Assembly (NCBI RefSeq): GCF_024159025.1
Contig: NZ_JAMYXC010000136.1
Coordinates: 1-34,316, forward strand
DNA from: Limimaricola litoreus
GTDB lineage: Bacteria; Pseudomonadota; Alphaproteobacteria; Rhodobacterales; Rhodobacteraceae
Direction: 5' to 3'
Length of the DNA: 34,316 bases
The notes below the pieces were generated by a model that was given only the letters and a program-made list of their open reading frames with translations, had not been told where the DNA came from and made no database searches. Positions 7,886 to 14,473 of the stretch are shown piece by piece. The first letter of the stretch is position 1. Each line of letters opens with the position of its first letter. Position numbers and translations under genes: made by a program.

Positions 7886-7901
7886 TCAACCGCGCGGTTG
7901 A
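7886..7901. promoter_or_regulatory. Palindromic operator candidate for the ArsR-type regulator
   Basis: TCAACCGCGCGGTTGA is a perfect 16-bp palindrome 31 nt upstream of the regulator's ATG. Its right half on the minus strand contains TTGAC, which could serve as a -35 element, so binding would block transcription. TCAACC...GGTTGA half-sites resemble those I recall for ArsR proteins paired with SRPBCC genes. Confidence 0.55.
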
Positions 7902-8013
7902 ATGTCCCCCGAGCCCCGCCCATGGCCCCAAGCCACGCACCTGCCACGCCTCGTCCAGAAAATGCGCAATGAAAACAGCGCCGAAGCCGCCGGTTCTCCG
8001 GGGATTTCCGGCG

Positions 8014-8041
8014 CTTGACCAATCCGGCCCCGCGCTATAGC
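8014..8041 (+). promoter_or_regulatory. Sigma-70-like promoter of the F0 ATP synthase operon
   Basis: CTTGAC (8014-8019) and TATAGC (8036-8041) are separated by 16 nt. The -10 hexamer lies about 33 nt before the atpI start codon. The pair stands out in an otherwise GC-rich gap and is correctly placed for the operon's first gene. Confidence 0.5.
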
Positions 8042-8073
8042 ACCTCCTCGACCGATGAGGGGGCCGAACCGGA

Positions 8074-8412
8074 GTGTCCAACAGCCACGACGAAGACGAT
8101 CACGCCGCGCGGATGCGCGCGCTGGAAGAGCGTCTCGCCAGGCACAGGGACAAGCCGGAGGAAACCGCCCATCAGGAGAACCATTACAGCCAGGCGCAGG
8201 TCGCCTGGCGGATGGTGATCGAGCTTGTGGCCGGTCTTGGGATCGGCTTCGGGATCGGGTACGGCCTGGACACCCTCTTCGGGACCATGCCGATCTTCCT
8301 GATCCCGTTCATATTTCTGGGCCTCGCGGCGGGCGTGAAGACGATGCTGCGCACGGCCCGGGAGCTGCAGGTAAAACAGCAGGCCGATCAGGCCGGCGAC
8401 GACGAGGGCTGA
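8074..8412 (+). CDS. atpI: ATP synthase protein I (AtpI)
   Basis: The 112-residue protein has a charged N-terminus ([21 protein letters not shown]) and two membrane helices, [23 protein letters not shown] and [19 protein letters not shown], as in AtpI, a non-essential assembly factor for the c-ring. The start is GTG 8074; GAGGGGG about 11 nt upstream is the likely ribosome binding site. It is the first gene of the F0 operon, and atpB follows after 4 nt. Confidence 0.9.
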   Translation: MSNSHDEDDHAARMRALEERLARHRDKPEETAHQENHYSQAQVAWRMVIELVAGLGIGFGIGYGLDTLFGTMPIFLIPFIFLGLAAGVKTMLRTARELQVKQQADQAGDDEG

Positions 8413-8416
8413 GAGA

Positions 8417-9199
8417 ATGGCGACAGAGACGGTTGCGGTGGTCGACGGGCATGTGGAAGAGGCCGGCGGTCTGGTGTTCCATCCCTTCGACCAGTTCGAG
8501 ATCAAGCCGCTCTTCGGCGAGATCGGCGATCCGGTGTCGTGGTACACCATCTCCAACGCCACCTTCTGGATGGCGCTCGCCGCGCTTTGCGTCGTGCTGC
8601 TGCTGGTCATCGGCACCCGCGGCCGCGCCGTGATCCCGACCCGCGTGCAGTCGGCGGCCGAGCTGGTCTACGGTTTCGTCTACAAGATGGTCGAGGACGT
8701 CACCGGCAAGGAAGGCCTCAAGTACTTCCCCTGGATCATGACGCTGTTCCTGTTCATCCTGTTCTCGAACTACCTTGGCCTGCTGCCGCTGGCCTTCACG
8801 CCCACCTCGCACATCGCCGTCACCGCCGTTCTGGCGCTGGGCGTGTTCATCTCGGTCACGGTGATCGGTTTCATGAAGAACGGCATGGCCTTCCTTGGCC
8901 TGTTCTGGATGAAGGAAGCGCCGCTGTTCCTGCGCCCCGTCATCGCGATCATCGAGGTGATCTCGTACTTCGTGCGCCCCGTCAGCCACTCCATCCGTCT
9001 TGCCGGCAACCTCGTCGCCGGTCACGCGATGATCAAGGTGTTCGCGGGCTTTGCCGCCATCGCCGCCATCTCGCCGCTCTCGGTCGTGGCGATCACCGCG
9101 ATCTACGGGCTCGAAGTGCTCGTGGCCGGCATCCAGGCCTACGTGTTCACCATCCTCACCTGCATCTACCTCAAGGACGCGCTGCACCCGTCGCACTGA
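8417..9199 (+). CDS. atpB: F0F1 ATP synthase subunit a
   Basis: Subunit a forms the two proton half-channels next to the c-ring. The 260-residue protein has at least five membrane helices and the conserved [15 protein letters not shown] segment, whose Arg194 corresponds to the essential channel arginine (Arg210 in E. coli). Another landmark is the C-terminal [21 protein letters not shown] helix. The N-terminus contains [15 protein letters not shown] 8417 follows atpI closely. Confidence 0.97.
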   Translation: MATETVAVVDGHVEEAGGLVFHPFDQFEIKPLFGEIGDPVSWYTISNATFWMALAALCVVLLLVIGTRGRAVIPTRVQSAAELVYGFVYKMVEDVTGKEGLKYFPWIMTLFLFILFSNYLGLLPLAFTPTSHIAVTAVLALGVFISVTVIGFMKNGMAFLGLFWMKEAPLFLRPVIAIIEVISYFVRPVSHSIRLAGNLVAGHAMIKVFAGFAAIAAISPLSVVAITAIYGLEVLVAGIQAYVFTILTCIYLKDALHPSH

Positions 9200-9269
9200 G
9201 ACGGGGCGCGATCCTCGCGGTCGGTTCACCCTTCACCAAACACGCAATTCCAAATCAGGAGATACCCCC

Positions 9270-9506
9270 ATGGAAGGCGATATCGCACTCTTCGGTCAGT
9301 TCATCGGCGCCGGCCTCGCGGCCATCGGTTCGGGCCTTTCGGCCATCGGCGTGGGCTCGGTCGCGGCCAACTACCTCTCGGGCGCGCTGCGCAACCCCTC
9401 GGCTGCCGCCTCGCAGACCGCCACGCTGTTCATCGGCCTGGCCTTCGCCGAAGCGCTCGGGATCTTCTCGTTCCTCGTCGCCCTGCTGCTGATGTTCGCG
9501 GTCTGA
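9270..9506 (+). CDS. atpE: F0F1 ATP synthase subunit c
   Basis: The 78-residue proteolipid is a helical hairpin: a first helix [21 protein letters not shown], a polar loop ALRNPSA, and a second helix [21 protein letters not shown]. Glu61 in FAEA is the ion-carrying carboxylate. Many copies assemble into the rotor ring, so expression must exceed that of its neighbours. The gene has a 70-nt leader, A/C-rich near the start (ACCAAACACGCAATTCC), with CAGGAG before ATG 9270, and a 12-bp hairpin follows it at 9529-9559. Confidence 0.97.
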   Translation: MEGDIALFGQFIGAGLAAIGSGLSAIGVGSVAANYLSGALRNPSAAASQTATLFIGLAFAEALGIFSFLVALLLMFAV

Positions 9507-9528
9507 TCCAGACCACGATCTCCTGACC

Positions 9529-9559
9529 GGCGGCGCGGGGCACGAACCCCCGCGCCGCC
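9529..9559 (+). other. Intra-operon hairpin between atpE and the b' gene
   Basis: GGCGGCGCGGGG (9529-9540) pairs perfectly over 12 bp with 9548-9559 around the 7-nt loop CACGAAC. ATTTCCTT follows, a weak U-rich tract. It could act as a partial terminator or as a 3' stabiliser of a processed atpE mRNA. Either would lower b/b' expression relative to c, in line with subunit stoichiometry. Confidence 0.6.
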
Positions 9560-9587
9560 ATTTCCTTAGGGCTCGATGGAGGACGCC

Positions 9588-10142
9588 GTGGCGACCGAAA
9601 TTATTACCGCCGACGAAGTGGTGGTGCACGGAGCCGAAGCCGCTGGGCCGGGCATGCCCCAGCTCGACGTCTCCAGCTTCCCGAACCAGATCTTCTGGCT
9701 CCTGGTCACGCTCGGCGTGATCTATTTCGTCCTGTCCCGCTTTGCCCTGCCGCGCATCGGCGCGGTGCTGGCCGAGCGCGCGGGCACGATCACCAATGAC
9801 ATCGCCGCCGCCGAGGAGCTGCGGCACCGGGCACGCGAAGCCGAGACCGCCTATGACAAGGCCCTCGCCGATGCGCGCACGGAGGCGAACCGGATCGTCG
9901 CCGAGACCAAGGCGCAGATCCAGGCCGACCTCGACGTCGAGATGGAAAAGGCCGACGCGCAGATCGCCGCGAAGACCGCCGAGAGCCAGAAGGCGATCGA
10001 CGAGATCCGCGACAATGCGGCGCGCAACGTGAGCGAGGTCGCCCGCGACGTCGCGCGCGAGATCGTGAGCGCCTTCGGCGCCGATGCCGACGCCAAGAAG
10101 GTCGACGCCGCGGTCGATGCCAAGCTGGGAGAGCGCGCATGA
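9588..10142 (+). CDS. atpF2: F0F1 ATP synthase subunit b'
   Basis: The b' subunit forms a heterodimeric peripheral stalk with b, as in photosynthetic bacteria and many alphaproteobacteria (also called AtpX or AtpG). After an acidic N-terminus comes one membrane helix, [20 protein letters not shown], then a long Ala/Glu/Lys-rich coiled coil to the end. From GTG 9588 ([10 protein letters not shown]) it has 184 residues, with GGAGG 5 nt upstream. An in-frame ATG at 9576 would add four residues. Its stop overlaps the start of the b gene as ATGA. Confidence 0.92.
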   Translation: MATEIITADEVVVHGAEAAGPGMPQLDVSSFPNQIFWLLVTLGVIYFVLSRFALPRIGAVLAERAGTITNDIAAAEELRHRAREAETAYDKALADARTEANRIVAETKAQIQADLDVEMEKADAQIAAKTAESQKAIDEIRDNAARNVSEVARDVAREIVSAFGADADAKKVDAAVDAKLGERA

Positions 10143-10699
10143 AACTCGTTCTCGCGACACTCGCCCTGAGCATGGCCGCCGCCCCGGCGATGGCTGCGAC
10201 GGGGCCGTTCTTCTCGCTCGGCAACACCGACTTCGTGGTGCTGCTGGCCTTCCTGCTCTTCGTCGGCGTGCTGCTCTACTTCCGCGTTCCGCGCGAGGTG
10301 GGCAAGATGCTCGACAAGCGGGCCGACGGCATCCGTGCCGAGCTCGACGAGGCCCGCGGGCTGCGCGAAGAGGCGCAGTCGCTGCTGGCCTCCTACGAGC
10401 GCAAGCAAAAGGATGTGCAGACGCAGGCCGACCGCATCGTCTCGAACGCCCGTGACGAGGCCAACCGCTCGGCCGAGCAGGCCAAGATCGACATCGAGAA
10501 GTCGATCCAGCGCCGTCTGACCGCCGCCGAGGAGCAGATCCAGTCGGCGCAGGACAAGGCCGTCCGCGACGTCCGCGACCAGGCCGTCACCGTGGCCGTG
10601 GCCGCCGCGCGCCAGGTCATCACCGAGCAGATGACCGCCCAGCGCGCCGACAAAATGATCGACGAGTCGATCCAGACGGTAGGCGCAAAGCTGCACTGA
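10139..10699 (+). CDS. atpF: F0F1 ATP synthase subunit b
   Basis: The 186-residue subunit has an N-terminal [20 protein letters not shown] stretch that looks like a cleavable signal peptide. It is followed by a membrane helix, [18 protein letters not shown], and the [21 protein letters not shown] coiled-coil start, typical of alphaproteobacterial b subunits. The remainder is a charged stalk helix. Its ATG overlaps the b' stop codon by 4 nt (ATGA). It is the last gene before a strong terminator; the F1 genes are not here, matching the separate F0 and F1 operons of this group. Confidence 0.95.
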   Translation: MKLVLATLALSMAAAPAMAATGPFFSLGNTDFVVLLAFLLFVGVLLYFRVPREVGKMLDKRADGIRAELDEARGLREEAQSLLASYERKQKDVQTQADRIVSNARDEANRSAEQAKIDIEKSIQRRLTAAEEQIQSAQDKAVRDVRDQAVTVAVAAARQVITEQMTAQRADKMIDESIQTVGAKLH

Positions 10700-10723
10700 C
10701 GGATCGAGGCTTCGAAACAGAAG

Positions 10724-10753
10724 GCCCGGGCGCGAAGGCGTCCGGGCTTTTTT
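10724..10753 (+). terminator. Rho-independent terminator of the F0 operon
   Basis: GCCCGGGCGC (10724-10733) pairs with 10738-10747, with one G-T wobble, around the loop GAAG. Six T residues follow directly (10748-10753). It lies 24 nt after the atpF stop codon. Confidence 0.9.
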
Positions 10754-10775
10754 CGTCTGTCGGGGTCACGAAGTC

Positions 10776-11042
10776 TCAGCGCAGCGTGGTCCCGGGCGGT
10801 GCATCCTCCGGTGCCGTGGCATCGAGAAAGGCCAGCACATCGGCCCATCGGGTCTCATCCCCGGTCGCGTGCTCCGGCGCTTGGGCCATTTCGCTCATGG
10901 CCTTCCCGGCGTCGGGAACGGGGCTCATCCCGGTGCTCGCGGTGACGTCGTGGCTGCGTCCGCCGCAGCCGGGTCCGGCGAGGGCGGTGGACGCGGACGC
11001 CAGCGCGGCGATGGCCGCGATGGTGGGAAACAGCAGTCTCAT
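10776..11042 (-). CDS. Small secreted protein of unknown function
   Basis: The 88-residue product starts with a clear Sec signal peptide, MRLLFPTIAAIAALASASTALA, probably cleaved before GPGCGG. The mature part of about 66 residues is hydrophilic, with one Cys, several Met and an acidic C-terminal half (RWADVLAFLDATAPEDAPPG). AGGAGG lies 6 nt before the ATG, a near-ideal site. I do not recognise a family. The Cys is not in a lipobox, so it is probably periplasmic rather than a lipoprotein. It converges on the F0 operon. Confidence 0.7.
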   Translation of the reverse strand: MRLLFPTIAAIAALASASTALAGPGCGGRSHDVTASTGMSPVPDAGKAMSEMAQAPEHATGDETRWADVLAFLDATAPEDAPPGTTLR

Positions 11043-11082
11043 GGCATATCCTCCTGTGAGGACATCCTAGCACGAAGTTGCC

Positions 11083-11856
11083 CTAGCGTCGCGTTTCCCG
11101 GCTCAGCCGCCGCTGCGCGATTTCCTCGTGGCGGTCGGCCTGTCGCTGATCGCTCAGCGCGCCCTGCACGTAATCGAGATGCGCGGCCACGGCGGCGCGG
11201 GCGGCGACCGGGTCGCGGGCTTGCAGCGCCTCGTTGATGGCGCGGTGCTGTTCGAGCACCGAGGCGCGGGTCGTGCGCTGCCGGAACATGACCTGCCGGT
11301 TGTAGAACACGCCCTCGCGCAGCAGCTCGTAGATCGAGCGCATCATGTGCAGCATGACGACGTTGTGGCTCGCCTCGACGATGGCGAGGTGGAACTCGGC
11401 ATCGAGCCCGGCCTCGCTCTCGGCATTGGCGGAGGGGCGCGACTGCGCCGTCTCCATCCGCCTGAAGACCGCGTCGATCACGGCAAGATCGCTGTCGGAG
11501 CCGAGCCGGGCCGCGCGTTCGGCGGCCAGCCCCTCGATGTCGCGGCGAAAGGCCACCATGTCCGAGACGGCCTCCTCATGGCTGCCGAACAGGCGCACGA
11601 GAGCGGGGGAGAAAGCCGAGCCGATCACTTCGGAGATGTAGACCCCGGCGCCGGCGCGGGTTTCCACGAGGCCGCGGGTCTGAAGCTCGGCCAGCGCCTC
11701 ACGCAGCGAGGGGCGCGAGACGCCGAGCCGCTCGGCCAGTTCACGCTCGGGCGGCAGCCGGTCGCCGGGGCGCAGCACGCCGCGCAGCACCAGCTCCTCG
11801 ATCTGGCGCACCACGCCATGCGAAAGCTTCTCGGGCTGGATCGGCTTGAACGGCAT
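11083..11856 (-). CDS. GntR-family regulator with FCD domain (PdhR/LldR/GlcC-like)
   Basis: The 257-residue protein has a GntR winged helix (residues 8-75: GVLRPGDRLPPERELAERL, VSRPSLREALAELQTRGLVE) and an all-helical FCD ligand domain (about 95-225) with DAEFHLAIVEASHN and EQHRAINEALQARDPVAARA, which supply the usual metal/ligand Asp and His positions. This subgroup often senses 2-hydroxy or 2-keto acids such as lactate, glycolate or pyruvate. ATG 11856 has GGAG 8 nt upstream. Its promoter region holds TGGTAA-N5-TATGACC, also seen before glcDEF (30460-30477), so a role as glycolate-responsive regulator is a reasonable guess but unproven. Confidence 0.88.
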   Translation of the reverse strand: MPFKPIQPEKLSHGVVRQIEELVLRGVLRPGDRLPPERELAERLGVSRPSLREALAELQTRGLVETRAGAGVYISEVIGSAFSPALVRLFGSHEEAVSDMVAFRRDIEGLAAERAARLGSDSDLAVIDAVFRRMETAQSRPSANAESEAGLDAEFHLAIVEASHNVVMLHMMRSIYELLREGVFYNRQVMFRQRTTRASVLEQHRAINEALQARDPVAARAAVAAHLDYVQGALSDQRQADRHEEIAQRRLSRETRR

Positions 11857-11872
11857 CGGCGCACTCCACGTC

Positions 11873-11890
11873 TGGTAAACTTGTATGACC
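11873..11890 (-). promoter_or_regulatory. Operator candidate before the FCD-GntR gene
   Basis: On the plus strand TGGTAA-N5-TATGACC (11873-11890) forms a GGT-N11-ACC dyad, with a GT-ATG-AC core typical of FCD-type GntR sites inside it. It ends 17 nt before the start codon, fitting autorepression. Twelve of 18 positions match the site at 30460-30477 before glcD. Confidence 0.4.
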
Positions 11891-11911
11891 GGAAAGGGCT
11901 TTGCTCAATAC

Positions 11912-11941
11912 GAAAGAAAAAGGCCGCCCCGAAGGGCGGCC
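11912..11941 (-). terminator. Rho-independent terminator of the OmpA-like gene
   Basis: GGCCGCCC (11922-11929) and GGGCGGCC (11934-11941) form a perfect 8-bp stem with a CGAA loop. On the minus strand a T-rich tract TTTTTCTTTC follows. It lies 22 nt after the stop codon of the OmpA-like lipoprotein gene. Confidence 0.85.
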
Positions 11942-11963
11942 CGACGCAGGCATGACGCGGTGA

Positions 11964-12623
11964 TCAGCCGTTGGGGGTGATGATGATCTCGACCCGGCGG
12001 TTCTGGCGACGGCCCTCGGGGCTCAGGTTGGAGGCGACGGGCGCATCCTCGCCGCGGCCGATGGCGCGCACGCGGCTCGGCGCCACGCCGGAGGAGGTCA
12101 GCACCGAGGCGACGGCCTGGGCGCGGCGCTCGGAGAGCTGCTGGTTGTAGGCGGCGGCCCCGGTGTTGTCGGCATGGCCCACGACGTTGACGGTGGTGTT
12201 GGGGTAGTTGTTGAGCGAGCCCGCGATGGCGCGCAGGTCGGTCTGCAGCGAGCCGGTCAGCTGGGCGCTGTCGGTGGCGAAGAGGATGTCCTGCGGCAGG
12301 GTCACGACCAGCTCTTCGCCGGTGTTGACGATGCCGACGTTGGCGCCGAGCTGGTTGCGCAGTTCGGCTTCCTGACGGTCGAGCATGGCGCCGGTGCCGG
12401 CACCCGCAGCCCCACCGACGGCCGCGCCGATCGCGGCATTGCGCAGTCGGTCGTCCTTGTCATCCGCGGTGAGCGCGCCCACGGCGGCACCGAGTCCAGC
12501 CCCCACCAGCGCGCCGCGCCGGGTGTTGGCATTGGGGTCGGGGTTGTTCGGGGTCACCGGCTGGCAGGCGGCCACGCCGAGGGCGGAGACGGTGACGAGC
12601 GCGAGGGGAAGCTTGGTGATCAT
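11964..12623 (-). CDS. OmpA-family outer-membrane lipoprotein with glycine zipper
   Basis: The 219-residue protein starts MITKLPLALVTVSALGVAAC, a lipoprotein signal with lipobox VAAC. A glycine-zipper region follows (GALVGAGLGAAVGAL, AAIGAAVGGAAGAGTGA, about residues 37-82). The OmpA C-terminal peptidoglycan-binding domain covers about 105-215, with ILFATDSAQL, VVGHADNTGAAAYNQQLSERRAQAV (the peptidoglycan Asp/Arg helix) and GRRQNRRVEI. It resembles YiaD-type proteins that link the outer membrane to the wall. GGAAAG lies upstream of ATG 12623, and it has its own terminator, so it is probably monocistronic. The 152-nt gap to 12775 holds a small GGTTCC/GGAACC hairpin and nothing else obvious. 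Confidence 0.9.
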   Translation of the reverse strand: MITKLPLALVTVSALGVAACQPVTPNNPDPNANTRRGALVGAGLGAAVGALTADDKDDRLRNAAIGAAVGGAAGAGTGAMLDRQEAELRNQLGANVGIVNTGEELVVTLPQDILFATDSAQLTGSLQTDLRAIAGSLNNYPNTTVNVVGHADNTGAAAYNQQLSERRAQAVASVLTSSGVAPSRVRAIGRGEDAPVASNLSPEGRRQNRRVEIIITPNG

Positions 12624-12775
12624 GTGTCTTTCCAGTTCTTGCGTAACGCGCGGAAGCGGGGCCCCGCGCCTGTCCCTGAATGATTGAGGCCGCGAGCGGC
12701 TGCTATGCAATAACGTCGGTTTGATAGCCGGGTTCCGGGTTGAGATGGAACCGGATGCGCTGTGGCATGAATGCC

Positions 12776-13606
12776 TCAGCTCTCGCCGCGCGCCGCCTCG
12801 AAGGCCAGCATCGCCCGCTTGACCGGCAGGCCCCAGTGATAGCCACCCAGCTCGCCCGACTTGCGCAAGGCGCGGTGGCAGGGGATCAGCCAGGAGATCG
12901 GATTGCGGCCCACCGCCGTGGCGGCGGCGCGCACCGCGCGCAGCGCGCCGATCCGCGCGGCGATGTCGGAATAGGTCGTCACATGCCCTGTCGGCACCTC
13001 CAGAAGCGCCTGCCAGACCTTGATCGCGAAGGGCGCGCCAATGAGCTGCAGCCGCGCTTCGCCGCGCCCCGAGAAGGCCGCCTCGACCCAAGGGGCGAGC
13101 GCGCCCGGATCCTCGACGAAACGCGCGGCGGGCCAGCGGGCGCGCAGATCACGCTGGGTGGCCTCCATCCCGGTTTCGGCGGCAAAGCCCAGCCCGCACA
13201 GCCCGCGCTCCGTGCCCATGGCCACGACCGGGCCAAAGGGGCTGTCGAAGCGGCCTTCCCGGATCTCGAGCCCCGCACCGCCCGCGCCGTAATCACCGGG
13301 ACTCATCGCCTCCCAGCGCAGGAACAGGTCGTGCAGACGCCCGGTCCCCGACAGGCCAACCTCCTGCGCCGTCTCCAGCGTGGTGCGCCGCTCGCGCAAA
13401 AGCGCCTTGGCGTGGCCGAGGGCGAGGTATTGCTGGTAACGCTTGGGCGAGACGCCGACCCAGGCGGAGAAGACGCGCTGGAAATGCGCGGGCGACATTT
13501 CCATCCGCGCCGCGAGATCCTCGAGCGCGAGCGGGGCGGGGGCGGCATCGATGGCATCGATGGCGCGGCGCATGACGCCGTAATGATATGCGTGGCTCTG
13601 ATCCAT
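12776..13606 (-). CDS. AraC-type domain fused to methylated-DNA cysteine methyltransferase
   Basis: The 276-residue protein joins an AraC-type helix-turn-helix (residues 10-105: LEDLAARMEMSPAHFQRVF, YLALGHAKALL) to an O6-alkylguanine-DNA alkyltransferase domain (about 118-276). That domain includes ALLEVPTGHVTTYSDIAARIG, AVGRNPISWLIPCHR with acceptor Cys243, and GGYHWGLPVKRAMLAFE. It therefore resembles E. coli Ada without the N-terminal zinc domain that senses methyl phosphotriesters. It probably repairs O6-methylguanine; whether it still activates genes is unclear. ATG 13606 has no clear ribosome binding site. It is divergent from nth, another base-repair gene. Confidence 0.9.
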   Translation of the reverse strand: MDQSHAYHYGVMRRAIDAIDAAPAPLALEDLAARMEMSPAHFQRVFSAWVGVSPKRYQQYLALGHAKALLRERRTTLETAQEVGLSGTGRLHDLFLRWEAMSPGDYGAGGAGLEIREGRFDSPFGPVVAMGTERGLCGLGFAAETGMEATQRDLRARWPAARFVEDPGALAPWVEAAFSGRGEARLQLIGAPFAIKVWQALLEVPTGHVTTYSDIAARIGALRAVRAAATAVGRNPISWLIPCHRALRKSGELGGYHWGLPVKRAMLAFEAARGES

Positions 13607-13681
13607 GGGACGACATTAGGCGGCCCCGGTCGCCCATGCGACCCGGAAGCTGCGCATCCTGCCAAACGGCAGGGCGGCATT

Positions 13682-13771
13682 GGCCGGTCGCCCTGCGTAT
13701 TTGGAGAAAGATGAACCATGGACGCGCCGCCCCTTGGTTCATTTTCCCATAAATACGCATGGCGACCGGCC
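13682..13771. repeat. Palindromic intergenic element, copy 1
   Basis: A 37-nt arm (13682-13718) and its inverted partner (13735-13771) match at 31 of 37 positions around a 16-nt loop. The outer arm reads GGCCGGTCGCC; the inner arm reads TGCGTATTT...GATGAACCA. The inner 23-nt core also occurs at 31254-31316. It lies in the divergent gap between the AraC-Ogt gene and nth. Mismatches in one arm are the only asymmetry. It is probably a dispersed REP-like element of this lineage. Confidence 0.75.
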
Positions 13772-13828
13772 GGCCTCCCGCGCGCCGCCGGGCTTGTGAG
13801 GCGGGGCGGGGGCGGGCATAGAGGCCCG

Positions 13829-14473
13829 ATGACCCGACAGCTCGACTACCACGCCATCGACGCGATCTTTGCCCGCCTGCACGAGGCCGAACCGGAGCCC
13901 AAGGGCGAGCTCGACCACGTCAACGCCTATACGCTGCTCGTCGCCGTGGCGCTTTCGGCGCAGGCCACGGATGCCGGCGTCAACAAGGCGACCAAGCGCC
14001 TGTTCGAGATCGCCGACACGCCCGAAAAGATGCTGGAGCTGGGCGAGGAGGGTCTGATCGAGCACATCAGGACGATCGGGCTTTACCGCAACAAGGCCAG
14101 GAACGTCATCCGCATGAGCGAGATCCTCGTGGAGCGCTTCGGCGGCGAGGTGCCCTCCTCGCGCGCGGCGCTGGTCTCGCTTCCCGGCGTGGGGCGCAAG
14201 ACGGCGAATGTCGTGCTCAACATGTGGTGGAAGCATCCCGCGCAGGCGGTGGACACGCATATCTTCCGCGTCTGCAATCGCACCGGCATCGCGCCGGGAA
14301 AGGATGTCGATGCGGTCGAGCGCGGCATCGAGGACCACATCCCCGCGCGCTGGCAGGGCCATGCGCATCACTGGCTGATCCTGCACGGGCGCTACATCTG
14401 CGTCGCGCGCAAGCCCAAATGCCCGACCTGCCCGATCCGCGAATATTGTCTCTTCGAGGAGAAGACCGCATGA
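13829..14473 (+). CDS. nth: Endonuclease III (DNA glycosylase/AP lyase)
   Basis: Endonuclease III removes oxidised pyrimidines and cleaves abasic sites. The 214-residue sequence carries the helix-hairpin-helix SLPGVGRKTANVVLN with catalytic Lys124, VDTHIFRVCNRTG with catalytic Asp142, and the 4Fe-4S ligands C-x6-C-x2-C-x5-C in YICVARKPKCPTCPIREYC. ATG 13829 has GAGG 5 nt upstream. The frame is open back to 13718, but that part lies in the repeat and is not conserved. Its stop overlaps the start of the sugar kinase (ATGA). Confidence 0.96.
   Translation: MTRQLDYHAIDAIFARLHEAEPEPKGELDHVNAYTLLVAVALSAQATDAGVNKATKRLFEIADTPEKMLELGEEGLIEHIRTIGLYRNKARNVIRMSEILVERFGGEVPSSRAALVSLPGVGRKTANVVLNMWWKHPAQAVDTHIFRVCNRTGIAPGKDVDAVERGIEDHIPARWQGHAHHWLILHGRYICVARKPKCPTCPIREYCLFEEKTA

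Noticed and set aside
10139-10201. Subunit b as a secreted protein because of its signal-peptide-like start
   Set aside because: A hydrophobic leader before the membrane helix is common in alphaproteobacterial b subunits, and the rest of the protein is a normal peripheral stalk.
12729-12756. GGTTCC/GGAACC hairpin after the AraC-Ogt gene as terminator
   Set aside because: Only six core base pairs and no T run in either direction; too weak to call.
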